DNA from: Fodinibacter luteus
GTDB taxonomy: Bacteria; Actinomycetota; Actinomycetes; Actinomycetales; Dermatophilaceae
Assembly: GCF_039541575.1 (NCBI RefSeq)
Contig: NZ_BAABGM010000001.1
Span: forward strand, 310,001 to 374,000
Direction: 5' to 3'
DNA: 64,000 nt
In this document: positions 56,712-64,000 of the stretch, piece after piece
Position numbering within the stretch: position 1 is the stretch's first letter
Layout of the letters: the number at the start of each line of letters is the position of its first letter
Notes under the pieces: generated by a model
Seen by the model: only the letters and a program-made list of their open reading frames with translations
The model's database searches: none
Told to the model about the DNA's origin: nothing
Translations under genes and position numbers: made by a program

Positions 56712-59446
56712 GCGTCGACGTGTCGCCGGACCAGCAGCTCGAGCTGCTGCGTCGCCGCCTCGAGGCCGAGCCCCAGGCCTTCCGCGAGATGTTCATCGAG
56801 GACGGCATGAACGCCGTCACGTGGGAGTTCGCCCAGCAGGACCTCAGCGAGGCCTTCACGAAGGCGATGTGGGAGGTGCTGCTGCGCGAGGACGACTCGA
56901 GCAAGGTGCTCATGCGCTTCGTCTGGGCGCTGCCGCTCAGCCGCAAGCGCAAGTTCATCCGCGCCATCGACGCCTTCCTCTCCGACCGCTACCCCATGTT
57001 CGCCGGTCTCTCCGAGGGCTGGCCCGCGAGCAACGCGATCCCGCCCCACATCCGCGAGCCGGAGGAGCGCGAGAAGGACTTCGGGCTCGTCAACGAGGGC
57101 TACCTCGGCTACATGAACGTCGGGCTCACGCGGGCCGAGGTCGACCTGCTCGTCTGGCTCGAGGCGCTGCGCGACAAGCAGTGCGAGGAGAAGCACTGCG
57201 AGGTGGGCATCATGATCGCCGGGCGCAGCGAGCCCCAGGGCGGCTGTCCGGTCAAGATCCACATCCCCCAGGTGCTCGAGCTCGTCGGCACCGGGAAGTT
57301 CCACGAGGCGATGGAGCTCATCGAGTCGTGCAACCCGCTGCCCGACGTCACCGGCCGGGTGTGCCCGCAGGAGCTGCAGTGCCAGGGGGTCTGCATCTTC
57401 AAGAACCAGCCGATCGCCATCGGACAGCTCGAGTGGTTCCTCCCCGAGCGCGAGAAGCTCGTCGACCCCGGTGGCGAGGCCCGGCGCTTCGCGAAGCACG
57501 TCGACCCCTGGGAGGCGGCCGCGAAGCCGCCGGTCGCGATCATCGGCTCGGGCCCCTCGGGGCTCATCAACGCGTACCTGCTTGCGGCAGAAGGCTTTCC
57601 GGTCACCGTCTTCGAGGCATTCCATGCGCTCGGCGGCGTGCTGCGCTACGGCATCCCGGAGTTCCGACTGCCCAACGACCTCATCGACGACGTCGTGGGG
57701 AAGATCAAGCTCCTCGGTGGCCGATTCGTCCCGAACTTCGTCGTGGGAAAGACCGCGACGATCGAGGAGCTGCGGGAGGCCGGTTTCTGGCGAGTCTTCG
57801 TCGGAACGGGTGCCGGCCTCCCGCGGTTCATGGACGTGCCGGGCGAGCACTACCTCAACGTCATGTCCGCGAACGAGTTCCTCACCCGGGTCAACCTCAT
57901 GCAGGGCCTGCGCGACGACTACGAGACGCCGCTGCCCGAGACCGTCGACAAGGAGGTGCTCGTCATCGGTGGCGGCAACACCGCCATGGATGCCGCCCGC
58001 ACGGCCCACCGGCTCGGCGGTCGCGTGACCATCGTCTACCGGCGCACCCAGAGCGAGATGCCGGCCCGGGTCGAGGAGCTCGAGCACGCCCTCGAGGAGG
58101 GCATCAACCTCATGGTGCTGCGCTCACCGAACGAGTTCCACGGCGACGACGCCACCGGCTTCGTGCGCGCGACGACCCTCGACGTCATGGAGCTCGGCGA
58201 GCCGGACGCCTCCGGCCGACGTCGCCCGGTGACCACCGGCCGCACCGAGACCATCACGGCCGACCTCGTCATCATGGCGCTCGGCAACGCCTCCAACCCG
58301 ATCATCAAGGACTCCGAGCCGGGGCTGCACACGACGAAGTGGGGCACCATCGACCTCGAGCACACCGGGTCCCAGGAGACCTCGCTGGCGGGCGTCTACT
58401 CGGGTGGCGACGCCGCCCGCGGCGGCTCGACCGCCATCAATGCCGCCGGTGACGGGCAGGCCGCCGCCCGCGAGATCATCGGACACGTCGACGTGCCGCG
58501 CGACCAGGTCGCCGGGATGGTGCGGTCGGCGCGGGAGTTCACCGAGCGGGCGTCCAGCGAGCAGACGGTCCTCGCCAAGGCCCACCTGGCCGACGGCATC
58601 GAGGAGATCACCGTCCACTCGCCCGTCATCGCGCGCGCGGCGAGGGCCGGCCAGTTCGTCCGGGTGCTCCCGTGGCCCGACGGGGAGCTGATCCCCCTCA
58701 CCCTCGCCGACTGGGACGCCGACGCGGGCACGATCTGCCTCGTCGTCCAGGGGGTCGGCACGAGCAGCATCGAGATCAACCGGATGCAGGTCGGCGACGC
58801 CTTCGCCGGCATCGCCGGGCCGCTCGGGCGCCCGAGCGAGGTCACGGCGTACCCCGCCGACCGGCGTGTCGTCTTCACCGCGGGTGGCCTCGGCCTGCCG
58901 CCGGTCTACCCGATCCTGCGCGAGCACCTGCGGGCCGGGAACCACGTGACGCTCATCGCGGGGTTCCGCAGCGCCGAGCTGCTGTTCTGGACCGCGGACG
59001 ACGAGCGGGTGGCCGGCCTCCAGCGCGAGTTCGGCGACCTCCTCGAGGTCGTCTACACGACGAACGACGGCACGTTCGGGGTCGAGGGGTTCGTCACGAC
59101 GCCGCTCGAGGCGATGCTCGAGGCGGCCGCGGCGGGCACCGGGCCGGCCGTCGCCGAGGTCGTCGCGATCGGACCGCCGGTCATGATGCGCGCCGTGTCG
59201 GACCTGACGCGCCGGTTCGGCGTGCGGACGGTGGCGAGCCTGAACTCGATCATGGTCGACGCGACCGGCATGTGCGGGGCCTGCATGGTCCCGGTGACCA
59301 TCGACGGCAAGCCGATCCGCAAGCATGCCTGCATCGACGGCCCGGAGATCGACGCGCACATCATCGACTGGGACAAGTTCCTCCCCCGCTTCGGCCAGTT
59401 CCGCACCCAGGAGATGCGCAGCCGGGTCCGGCACGGTCTCGCCTGA
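56708..59446 (+). CDS. NfnB-NfnA-like fusion, ferredoxin/NAD(P) transhydrogenase-type flavoprotein
   Basis: A 912-aa fusion. After a ~125-residue helical N-terminus comes a GltD/NfnB-like part with N-terminal cluster Cys residues (including Gly-Cys-Pro-Val and Gly-Arg-Val-Cys-Pro-Gln-Glu), FAD motif Gly-Ser-Gly-Pro-Ser-Gly near 279 and NADPH motif Gly-Gly-Gly-Asn-Thr-Ala near 421. From ~620 it resembles NfnA/SudB: FAD/NAD lobe Ala-Gly-Gly-Leu-Gly-Leu-Pro-Pro and [2Fe-2S] ligands Cys856, Cys859, Cys875 with Asp852. In Nfn enzymes the two parts are separate proteins that make NADPH from NADH and reduced ferredoxin by bifurcation. Coupling to PFOR suggests it converts PFOR electrons to NADPH for the synthase. 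Confidence 0.85.
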   Translation: MSVDVSPDQQLELLRRRLEAEPQAFREMFIEDGMNAVTWEFAQQDLSEAFTKAMWEVLLREDDSSKVLMRFVWALPLSRKRKFIRAIDAFLSDRYPMFAGLSEGWPASNAIPPHIREPEEREKDFGLVNEGYLGYMNVGLTRAEVDLLVWLEALRDKQCEEKHCEVGIMIAGRSEPQGGCPVKIHIPQVLELVGTGKFHEAMELIESCNPLPDVTGRVCPQELQCQGVCIFKNQPIAIGQLEWFLPEREKLVDPGGEARRFAKHVDPWEAAAKPPVAIIGSGPSGLINAYLLAAEGFPVTVFEAFHALGGVLRYGIPEFRLPNDLIDDVVGKIKLLGGRFVPNFVVGKTATIEELREAGFWRVFVGTGAGLPRFMDVPGEHYLNVMSANEFLTRVNLMQGLRDDYETPLPETVDKEVLVIGGGNTAMDAARTAHRLGGRVTIVYRRTQSEMPARVEELEHALEEGINLMVLRSPNEFHGDDATGFVRATTLDVMELGEPDASGRRRPVTTGRTETITADLVIMALGNASNPIIKDSEPGLHTTKWGTIDLEHTGSQETSLAGVYSGGDAARGGSTAINAAGDGQAAAREIIGHVDVPRDQVAGMVRSAREFTERASSEQTVLAKAHLADGIEEITVHSPVIARAARAGQFVRVLPWPDGELIPLTLADWDADAGTICLVVQGVGTSSIEINRMQVGDAFAGIAGPLGRPSEVTAYPADRRVVFTAGGLGLPPVYPILREHLRAGNHVTLIAGFRSAELLFWTADDERVAGLQREFGDLLEVVYTTNDGTFGVEGFVTTPLEAMLEAAAAGTGPAVAEVVAIGPPVMMRAVSDLTRRFGVRTVASLNSIMVDATGMCGACMVPVTIDGKPIRKHACIDGPEIDAHIIDWDKFLPRFGQFRTQEMRSRVRHGLA

Positions 59447-59568
59447 GCCGTCTCGGCGGCGGAGGTCGGGCGGCTCGAGGCGTACCAGGGGCGTCGCGGG
59501 TCGCGTCGGGCCTCCGCGGGACCCCGCGAGCGCTGCGCCGTCAGGCAGTCGGAACGAGGGGGGCGCTG

Positions 59569-59769
59569 TCAGTCGGGAAGTGGTCGCATCTCGACGACCG
59601 AGAGGCCGAGACGGGTCAGGCGAGCGAGCACGCTCATGACGTCGGCCTGGTCCCGGATGGGGCCGAACAGCGCCGTACCCCCGGTGGGATAGGTCGTGGC
59701 GGCCATCTCCGGCAGCTCGTCCTCGACGGCCGCCGAGGGCGACCCGGAAACGACGAACAGGTAACGCAC
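59569..59769 (-). CDS. 66-aa small protein of unknown function, paralogue 2
   Basis: Matches the 14878-15078 protein in length (66 aa), in the Tyr-Pro-Thr-Gly-Gly-Thr-Ala-Leu core and in the Leu-Gly-Leu-Ser-Val-Val-Glu-Met-Arg-x-Leu-Pro-Asp end; more than half the positions are identical. An in-frame ATG at 59781 exists, but the GTG at 59769 is preferred because it gives the same N-terminus as the paralogue and is preceded by GGAGG with 5-nt spacing. It is isolated: the spacers on both sides (59447-59568 and 59770-59969) show no other gene. Confidence 0.72.
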   Translation of the reverse strand: MRYLFVVSGSPSAAVEDELPEMAATTYPTGGTALFGPIRDQADVMSVLARLTRLGLSVVEMRPLPD

Positions 59770-59969
59770 GGCGACCTCCATCAGGGCGGGGGCCGCGTCT
59801 TGACCTGCGCCCACCTTGGCACGCCGACCGCGCCCGGGTCGACCGGTCGGTGCGCACGACCTCCGGCCCCCGGCTCCCGCGCTCAGGAACTTCTCAGGAA
59901 ACTCACTGCCCAGGCCGCGCCGCCCGCCGGCCCGACGGGTGCACCCGGTCGGATCGGACTCCCCTGGGG

Positions 59970-60773
59970 TCAGGGCTGGGACGGCGCGGGTGCGTCGTCG
60001 AAGGCCGCGGCCGACTCGACGAGAGCGCGCAGGGTCTCCGTGAACCGGGCGGCGGGTGCTCCGTCGATCACGGCGTGGTCGAAGCTGAGGGTCAGCGGCA
60101 GCATCGGCCGGGCCACGACCTGCCCGTCGCGCACCACGGCCCGGTCCACCACGGCCCCGACGGTGAGGACCAGGGTCAGCGGGGCGAGGGGGATGGCCCA
60201 GCCCCACCCGTCGGAGAACATCCCGATCGAGGTCACGCCGACGGCCGGCCCGAACCTCGCGGCGACACCCGGCCTGGACCCGGCGGCCCGGATGGCGGCG
60301 CGCCGCAGCGGTCCGGGGAGGCGGACGATCTGGTCGGTGACGCCGCCGACCCGATGGGGCTGACCCGGCCCGTACTTGGCCCGGTGCAACACGTCGGTGA
60401 CCTCGGCACAGGACTGGTGGTCGGCGTCGGTGACCACGACGACGTCGAGCACGGTGCGACCCTGCCAGTGCCGCTCGACCGTGGCCCCGACGTCGACGCG
60501 GTCGAAGGACAGGATGTGGCTGCCGGCCCGTCGGGTGTTGACCTCGGGGTGCAGGGCGACCGCCCGGGCGACGGTGGCGACGAGGAAGCCGGTCCACGAC
60601 ACGCGCGGGGTGGTCCTCGCGATCCGCGACGAGGCCTGCGTGACGTCGAGCTCGACGAGGGCGTGGACCTGGAAGCGGCGGCTGGCTCCGGCCAGCCGGT
60701 CGAGCACGGGCCGGCGTTCCCTGGGGATCGGCGCGAGGGTGAAGCCGGCACCGGCGGACGGGCGGACGGCCAT
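59970..60773 (-). CDS. Lipoyl-less 2-oxoacid dehydrogenase E2-type acyltransferase
   Basis: A 267-aa catalytic domain of the dihydrolipoyl/CoA-dependent acyltransferase (CAT-like) superfamily. The C-terminal active-site motif is Phe-Asp-His-Ala-Val-Ile-Asp-Gly (His-x3-Asp-Gly), preceded by a hydrophobic Pro-Leu-Thr-Leu-Ser strand; Phe-Leu-Val-Ala-Thr-Val-Ala-Arg-Ala-Val lies in the first half. There is no lipoyl or E1/E3-binding domain, so it is not a normal dehydrogenase-complex component but a stand-alone acyltransferase. The ATG overlaps the carboxylesterase stop by 4 bp, pairing an ester hydrolase with an acyltransferase. Confidence 0.82.
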   Translation of the reverse strand: MAVRPSAGAGFTLAPIPRERRPVLDRLAGASRRFQVHALVELDVTQASSRIARTTPRVSWTGFLVATVARAVALHPEVNTRRAGSHILSFDRVDVGATVERHWQGRTVLDVVVVTDADHQSCAEVTDVLHRAKYGPGQPHRVGGVTDQIVRLPGPLRRAAIRAAGSRPGVAARFGPAVGVTSIGMFSDGWGWAIPLAPLTLVLTVGAVVDRAVVRDGQVVARPMLPLTLSFDHAVIDGAPAARFTETLRALVESAAAFDDAPAPSQP

Positions 60774-62359
60774 CAGCGGATGCCGTCCCACAGCGCGCGC
60801 TCCCAGGACCGGGGGTCGTGCACGAGCACCGAGGTGGTGTCGAAGCGCATCGTGGTCCTCGTGGCGGGGTCGTACCGCGGCCACCCGGGGTCGCCGGTCG
60901 TGGCGAAGGTGACCCACGCCGCGTGCATGGCTCCGGCCAGCTCCTGGGGTGGGTCCGCACCGAGCAGCGGACCGAACAGCGGTGCGTTCGGGCTCGCGGT
61001 GTCGAAGACGAACGGCACCTCGAGCGCGTGCACCGCGCCGAGGCCGGGCGAAGCCCACGCGAACTCGTACATGTAGGTGCGCTGGGTGGCACCGCGCGCA
61101 GCGTGGGCGTCGGCCAGCCGGATGGCGGGGATCCGCATCCACCAGTCGGTCTGGGCCGTGGCGAGCAGGTCGCCGGGCCCGGCGGTGGGGTACCGGTGCC
61201 GGTAGGCGGCCAGCGCCGCATCGGGGTCGAGGCCGTACGCGGCCAGGCACTGGTGGCCGTACGTGCGCACCGGTCCGGTGAGCATCTCGTCTGTGATCTG
61301 CCCGATCGCACCGCTGACCACGAGCCAGAGCCGCCAGTCGTCGACGTTGGTCCCGACGAGCACGTCGACGCCGGCGGCCGACCCGGCGGCGACGGCATCC
61401 AGCGGTGCGCCGGGCAGGACATCACCGTCCACGACGGGCTGCCACGGCATCGTGGTGGTGACGACCGAGGCACCCCACCGGGCCGGGTCCGGGTGGGCGA
61501 GCAGGTCCGCCTTGAGCTGCGCCTGGGCTGCCAGCAGCCGGCCCACGCCGGCGGAGGCGACCGAGTCCCGGTCACGGTCCACCCCGAGGAGGTCCGTCAG
61601 GGTTCCGGCGATCCGGGCCGCGTCCTCGGGTGACATCACGTGCTGGGCCCCGCCGCTCTGCAGGATGGCTCGGCGGAACAGCCCCCGGGCGGCCGGCATC
61701 GCCAGCAGCGCACCGATGCTCATCGCGCCGGCGGACTCCCCGAAGACGGTCACGTTGTCCGGGTCCCCGCCGAACCCCGCGATGTTCTCGCGCACCCATT
61801 CCAGCGCGGCGGCCTGGTCCAGCAGCCCGAGGTTCGCGATCCCGTCCGCGAGGTAGAGGAAACCCTCGGCCCCGGGTCGCCAGGTGATGACGACGCACAC
61901 GACGCCGTCGCGGGCGAAGCGGCTGCCGTCGTACGCGGCCGTCGAGCTCAGCTCGAACATACCGCCCTGGATCCACACCATGACCGGCAGACCGGCTGCT
62001 CCGGGATCCGGGGTCCACACGTTGAGGTTGAGGCACTCCTGCGCGGCCGCGGCGCGCTCCACCGCCGCGAACGCCTCGGCCACGGCACCCCAGTCCTCCC
62101 CGGCCCCGGCATCCGGGCCGCCGCTCGACGGCGGCGCCACCTGAGGCGGCTCGGGCCCCAGCCGATTCGCGTCGCGCACCCCGTCCCAGCCCTCGACACG
62201 GCGGGGCGGCCGCAGCCGGCCGGCACCGAACGGCGGCGCTGCGTACGGGATACCCAGGAACACGTGGACGCCCTCGGTCACGCGGCCGCGCACCGGACCG
62301 CCGGTCGTGCGCACCACCGGGCTGCTGGAGCCGTGAACGGACGACGGAACCGTGCCCAT
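60773..62359 (-). CDS. Type-B carboxylesterase
   Basis: A 528-aa alpha/beta hydrolase of the carboxylesterase/lipase B family (para-nitrobenzyl esterase-like). The nucleophile elbow Gly-Glu-Ser-Ala-Gly-Ala follows the family signature Phe-Gly-Gly-Asp-Pro-Asp-Asn-Val-Thr; the N-terminal Phe-Leu-Gly-Ile-Pro-Tyr-Ala and oxyanion-hole Gly-Gly-Met are present, and the catalytic His is in Ala-Val-His-Ala-Leu-Glu-Val-Pro-Phe. No signal peptide is seen, so it acts inside the cell. I chose the ATG at 62359 because GGGAGG lies 6 nt before it. It is coupled to the acyltransferase gene. Confidence 0.9.
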   Translation of the reverse strand: MGTVPSSVHGSSSPVVRTTGGPVRGRVTEGVHVFLGIPYAAPPFGAGRLRPPRRVEGWDGVRDANRLGPEPPQVAPPSSGGPDAGAGEDWGAVAEAFAAVERAAAAQECLNLNVWTPDPGAAGLPVMVWIQGGMFELSSTAAYDGSRFARDGVVCVVITWRPGAEGFLYLADGIANLGLLDQAAALEWVRENIAGFGGDPDNVTVFGESAGAMSIGALLAMPAARGLFRRAILQSGGAQHVMSPEDAARIAGTLTDLLGVDRDRDSVASAGVGRLLAAQAQLKADLLAHPDPARWGASVVTTTMPWQPVVDGDVLPGAPLDAVAAGSAAGVDVLVGTNVDDWRLWLVVSGAIGQITDEMLTGPVRTYGHQCLAAYGLDPDAALAAYRHRYPTAGPGDLLATAQTDWWMRIPAIRLADAHAARGATQRTYMYEFAWASPGLGAVHALEVPFVFDTASPNAPLFGPLLGADPPQELAGAMHAAWVTFATTGDPGWPRYDPATRTTMRFDTTSVLVHDPRSWERALWDGIR

Positions 62360-62464
62360 GACCAACCTCCCGGGGCCGGGACCGGTGGCCCGGCCTGACC
62401 TCCCATCATCCCGCCCTTCGGGGCAGGCGTCGACCACCTGACTCGTAGGTCACGACGGCGCCCG

Positions 62465-62577
62465 GCACGCACCGGGGACCCGCCGCTCGCACCGGGTGAC
62501 CCGCCGGCACGTACCGGGTACCTGCCGGTGCGTACCGGGTCAACCGCCGGACGCACCTGGTACCGCCGCTCGTACCA
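62465..62577. repeat. Degenerate ~18-24-bp direct repeats in the spacer upstream of the carboxylesterase
   Basis: About five imperfect copies of a unit like GCACGTACCGGGTGACCCGC run head to tail through the spacer between the WD40 gene's 3' end and the carboxylesterase start. Period and sequence are too irregular for a CRISPR. The region could hold repeated protein-binding sites or be slippage-derived. Confidence 0.55.
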
Positions 62578-62584
62578 GCCACCC

Positions 62585-64000
62585 TCAGGGACGGCAGACC
62601 TGCTGGCGCGCCCGCTCGGGCAGGTAGGAGCGCCATTCCGCCTCGGTCATCTCGCGGCTGGCGATGCGGCATGCCGCCCTGACCGCGGCCTCGGGCCCCG
62701 GGTTCCAGACCGACACCTCACCGCTGGGCGAGGCGATGAGCACCTCGGGAAACTTCGGGGCGAACCCGGCGAGGCTGGCCTCGTCGGAACGCACCGACCC
62801 CAGGAATGCCGTCGTCCGCGTGTCCCAGAGCCCCACGCGCTCCGACCCAGAGGTGGTGAACCGCTGTCCATCAGGAGAGAACTGGATCGACCCGGCGACC
62901 ACCTGCGGCCCTGACCACCCGGACCTGGTGGTCAGGCTCTCGGGGTCGAGTTGGGCGATCGTGCCCTGGCCGTCCTGGGACGGGTCCCTGCCGAGCACGA
63001 CCACGGCGGTCCCGTCGGCGGACCAGGCCCAGTCCGTCACATCGAACCCCGGGTCGGCACGGACGAGCACCCGTCCTGAGGACAGGTCCAGCAGCTGGAG
63101 CCGGCGGTCGATCCACACGATCGCCCGTGAACCGTCCGCGTTCGCGGCGAGTCCGTAGGTCGGTACGCGGGCCTTGACCTGGACGGGGGTACCGACGACC
63201 CCCAGGGTGGAGGCGTCGACGGAGTAGACCCAGCCCAGGTGGGTGCCCACCACGAGGCGGGTGCTGTCGCCGCTGAACTTGACGCTGTCGACGACGCCGA
63301 AGCGGTCGGGCACCCGGTGGCGGCCCGCGGCCTTCCCGGTGACTCCGTCCCACAGGTCGACCCAGTGGTCGTTCTGGGCGCTCGCCACGACCGCGCCGTC
63401 CGGTCGCCAGGCGAGGTCGACGTAGTAGGCGTTGCTGGACCTCAAGGCCGACTGCGGGGTCCTCGTGCCTGACTCCACGTCGAGCAGGTGGACGCCGAAG
63501 GACTCCCCCTCCCCGATGACGAGGTTCGCCACGGTCCGCCCGTCCGGGGAGACCTCCGCCTCGAAGATCTCCACCGAGTCCGGGGGCGATTCCACGGGCG
63601 GGGACCTCACGAATCGACGGTCACCCACGAGGTCCCACACCCACAGCCGGCCGCCTCCCCGGCTGTAGAACGTCCGCCCGTCGGGGCTGAAGCCGATCCC
63701 GTTGAAACCGGCCTCCGCCCCGCTGAGCCGGGACGGCGCCGCGTCGGGGTCCGCGAGCGAGCGCACGACCAGGGTGTCGTCGACCGTGTAGCCCACCTTG
63801 TCGGCTCTCGGGGACAGCACGAGCCCGTCGATGCCCCCGTCCTCTTGGATCGTCGACTTCACGGTCAGCCGTTCGGGGTCGAGCAGTGCGATCTCCCGGC
63901 CCCGGACAGCAACCAGAGTCGACCCGTCAGCGCTGAGGGCGATCGCCCCGGCGGGCGCAGACCGGAGCACCCGGCCGGACGCGGCGTCGAGCAGGGACAC
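62585..64000 (-). CDS. WD40-type beta-propeller protein, C-terminal part (runs off the window)
   Basis: At least 471 aa of repeated ~40-residue blades with patterns such as Leu-Ser-Ala-Asp-Gly-Ser, Phe-Ser-Pro-Asp-Gly-Arg/Gln and Trp-Asp-x-x-Thr/Val-Gly, typical of bacterial WD40 propellers. The C-terminal tail with Ala-Ala-Cys-Arg-Ile-Ala-Ser-Arg-Glu-Met-Thr-Glu-Ala-Glu-Trp-Arg-Ser-Tyr-Leu-Pro and a last Cys is the ending commonly seen in large actinobacterial NB-ARC/nSTAND-WD40 proteins, so an ATPase or sensor domain may precede it beyond the edge. The GTG at the very edge is unlikely to be the true start. Confidence 0.8.
   Translation of the reverse strand: MSLLDAASGRVLRSAPAGAIALSADGSTLVAVRGREIALLDPERLTVKSTIQEDGGIDGLVLSPRADKVGYTVDDTLVVRSLADPDAAPSRLSGAEAGFNGIGFSPDGRTFYSRGGGRLWVWDLVGDRRFVRSPPVESPPDSVEIFEAEVSPDGRTVANLVIGEGESFGVHLLDVESGTRTPQSALRSSNAYYVDLAWRPDGAVVASAQNDHWVDLWDGVTGKAAGRHRVPDRFGVVDSVKFSGDSTRLVVGTHLGWVYSVDASTLGVVGTPVQVKARVPTYGLAANADGSRAIVWIDRRLQLLDLSSGRVLVRADPGFDVTDWAWSADGTAVVVLGRDPSQDGQGTIAQLDPESLTTRSGWSGPQVVAGSIQFSPDGQRFTTSGSERVGLWDTRTTAFLGSVRSDEASLAGFAPKFPEVLIASPSGEVSVWNPGPEAAVRAACRIASREMTEAEWRSYLPERARQQVCRP

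Noticed and set aside
51612..59446. Reading PFOR and the following gene as a sulfite reductase or glutamate synthase operon
   Set aside because: The TPP and pyruvate domains of PFOR are unmistakable, and the GltD-like part is fused to an NfnA/SudB-type domain, not accompanied by GltB or a siroheme protein.
62465..62577. Possible short CRISPR array
   Set aside because: Units are 18-24 bp, degenerate and adjoining, with no constant repeat and no cas genes nearby.
62585..64000. GTG at the window edge as the true start of the WD40 protein
   Set aside because: It falls inside a propeller blade, and the frame is open to the edge; the C-terminal tail is typical of much larger proteins.

Overview
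The window is 64 kb of very GC-rich DNA (roughly 73-74 % by eye) with almost exclusively G/C third codon positions, frequent GTG starts, ATGA/GTGA start-stop overlaps and many promoters whose -10 box lies 6-7 nt before the start codon. Together with the gene families (group 3b-type [NiFe] hydrogenase, ADP-dependent NAD(P)H-hydrate dehydratase, short Rho_N/SHOCT proteins, MalT-like LuxR regulator) this points to an actinobacterium. Intrasporangiaceae (Tetrasphaera, Phycicoccus, Knoellia and relatives) is my best guess; no rRNA or tRNA is present to confirm it.

Layout. 1-4.3 kb: the end of modA, then modB and modC (molybdate uptake), an acyl-CoA dehydrogenase and a small lipoprotein. 4.6-8.4 kb (minus strand): MFS transporter, SDR oxidoreductase and GABA aminotransferase. 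8.5-15 kb: a Rho_N-like small protein, a convergent response regulator/histidine kinase pair, DUF6325- and SHOCT-like proteins, a 905-aa LuxR regulator and a 66-aa small protein. 15-17.6 kb: PIG-L deacetylase, a rhodanese and a persulfide-dioxygenase-like MBL/rhodanese protein, the last two preceded by matching CsoR/CstR-like operators. 17.8-18.6 kb: polyphosphate kinase 2. 18.7-25.9 kb (minus strand): a nine-gene group 3b-type [NiFe] hydrogenase operon (beta, cNMP-binding protein, gamma, delta, alpha, protease, HypC, EamA transporter, associated protein). 26-29.5 kb: AhpD-like protein, histidine phosphatase, NnrD and a peptidoglycan-binding repeat protein.

29.9-59.4 kb is the most striking part: etfB, etfA, a membrane ETF-oxidising Fe-S oxidoreductase and an acyl-CoA dehydrogenase, followed by a 3,094-aa PUFA-synthase-like protein (KS-AT-KS-ACPx5-KR-DH), an 1,808-aa eukaryote-style acyl-CoA carboxylase whose biotin carboxylase domain is degenerate, a Sfp-type phosphopantetheinyl transferase, a 1,699-aa pyruvate:ferredoxin oxidoreductase with its own C-terminal ferredoxin-like domain, and a 912-aa fusion resembling NfnB-NfnA. 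Read together, these genes could convert pyruvate to acetyl-CoA plus reduced ferredoxin, make malonyl-CoA, turn ferredoxin and NADH into NADPH and assemble a reduced acyl chain: an apparently self-supplying lipid or wax-like electron sink suited to oxygen limitation. All five ACP units carry Thr where the phosphopantetheine Ser is expected, and no enoyl reductase is visible. The pathway and product are inference.

59.5-64 kb: a paralogue of the 66-aa protein, a lipoyl-less E2-type acyltransferase translationally coupled to a type-B carboxylesterase, and the C-terminal part of a WD40-type beta-propeller protein running off the window. I saw no rRNA, tRNA, CRISPR array, insertion sequence, prophage or origin.
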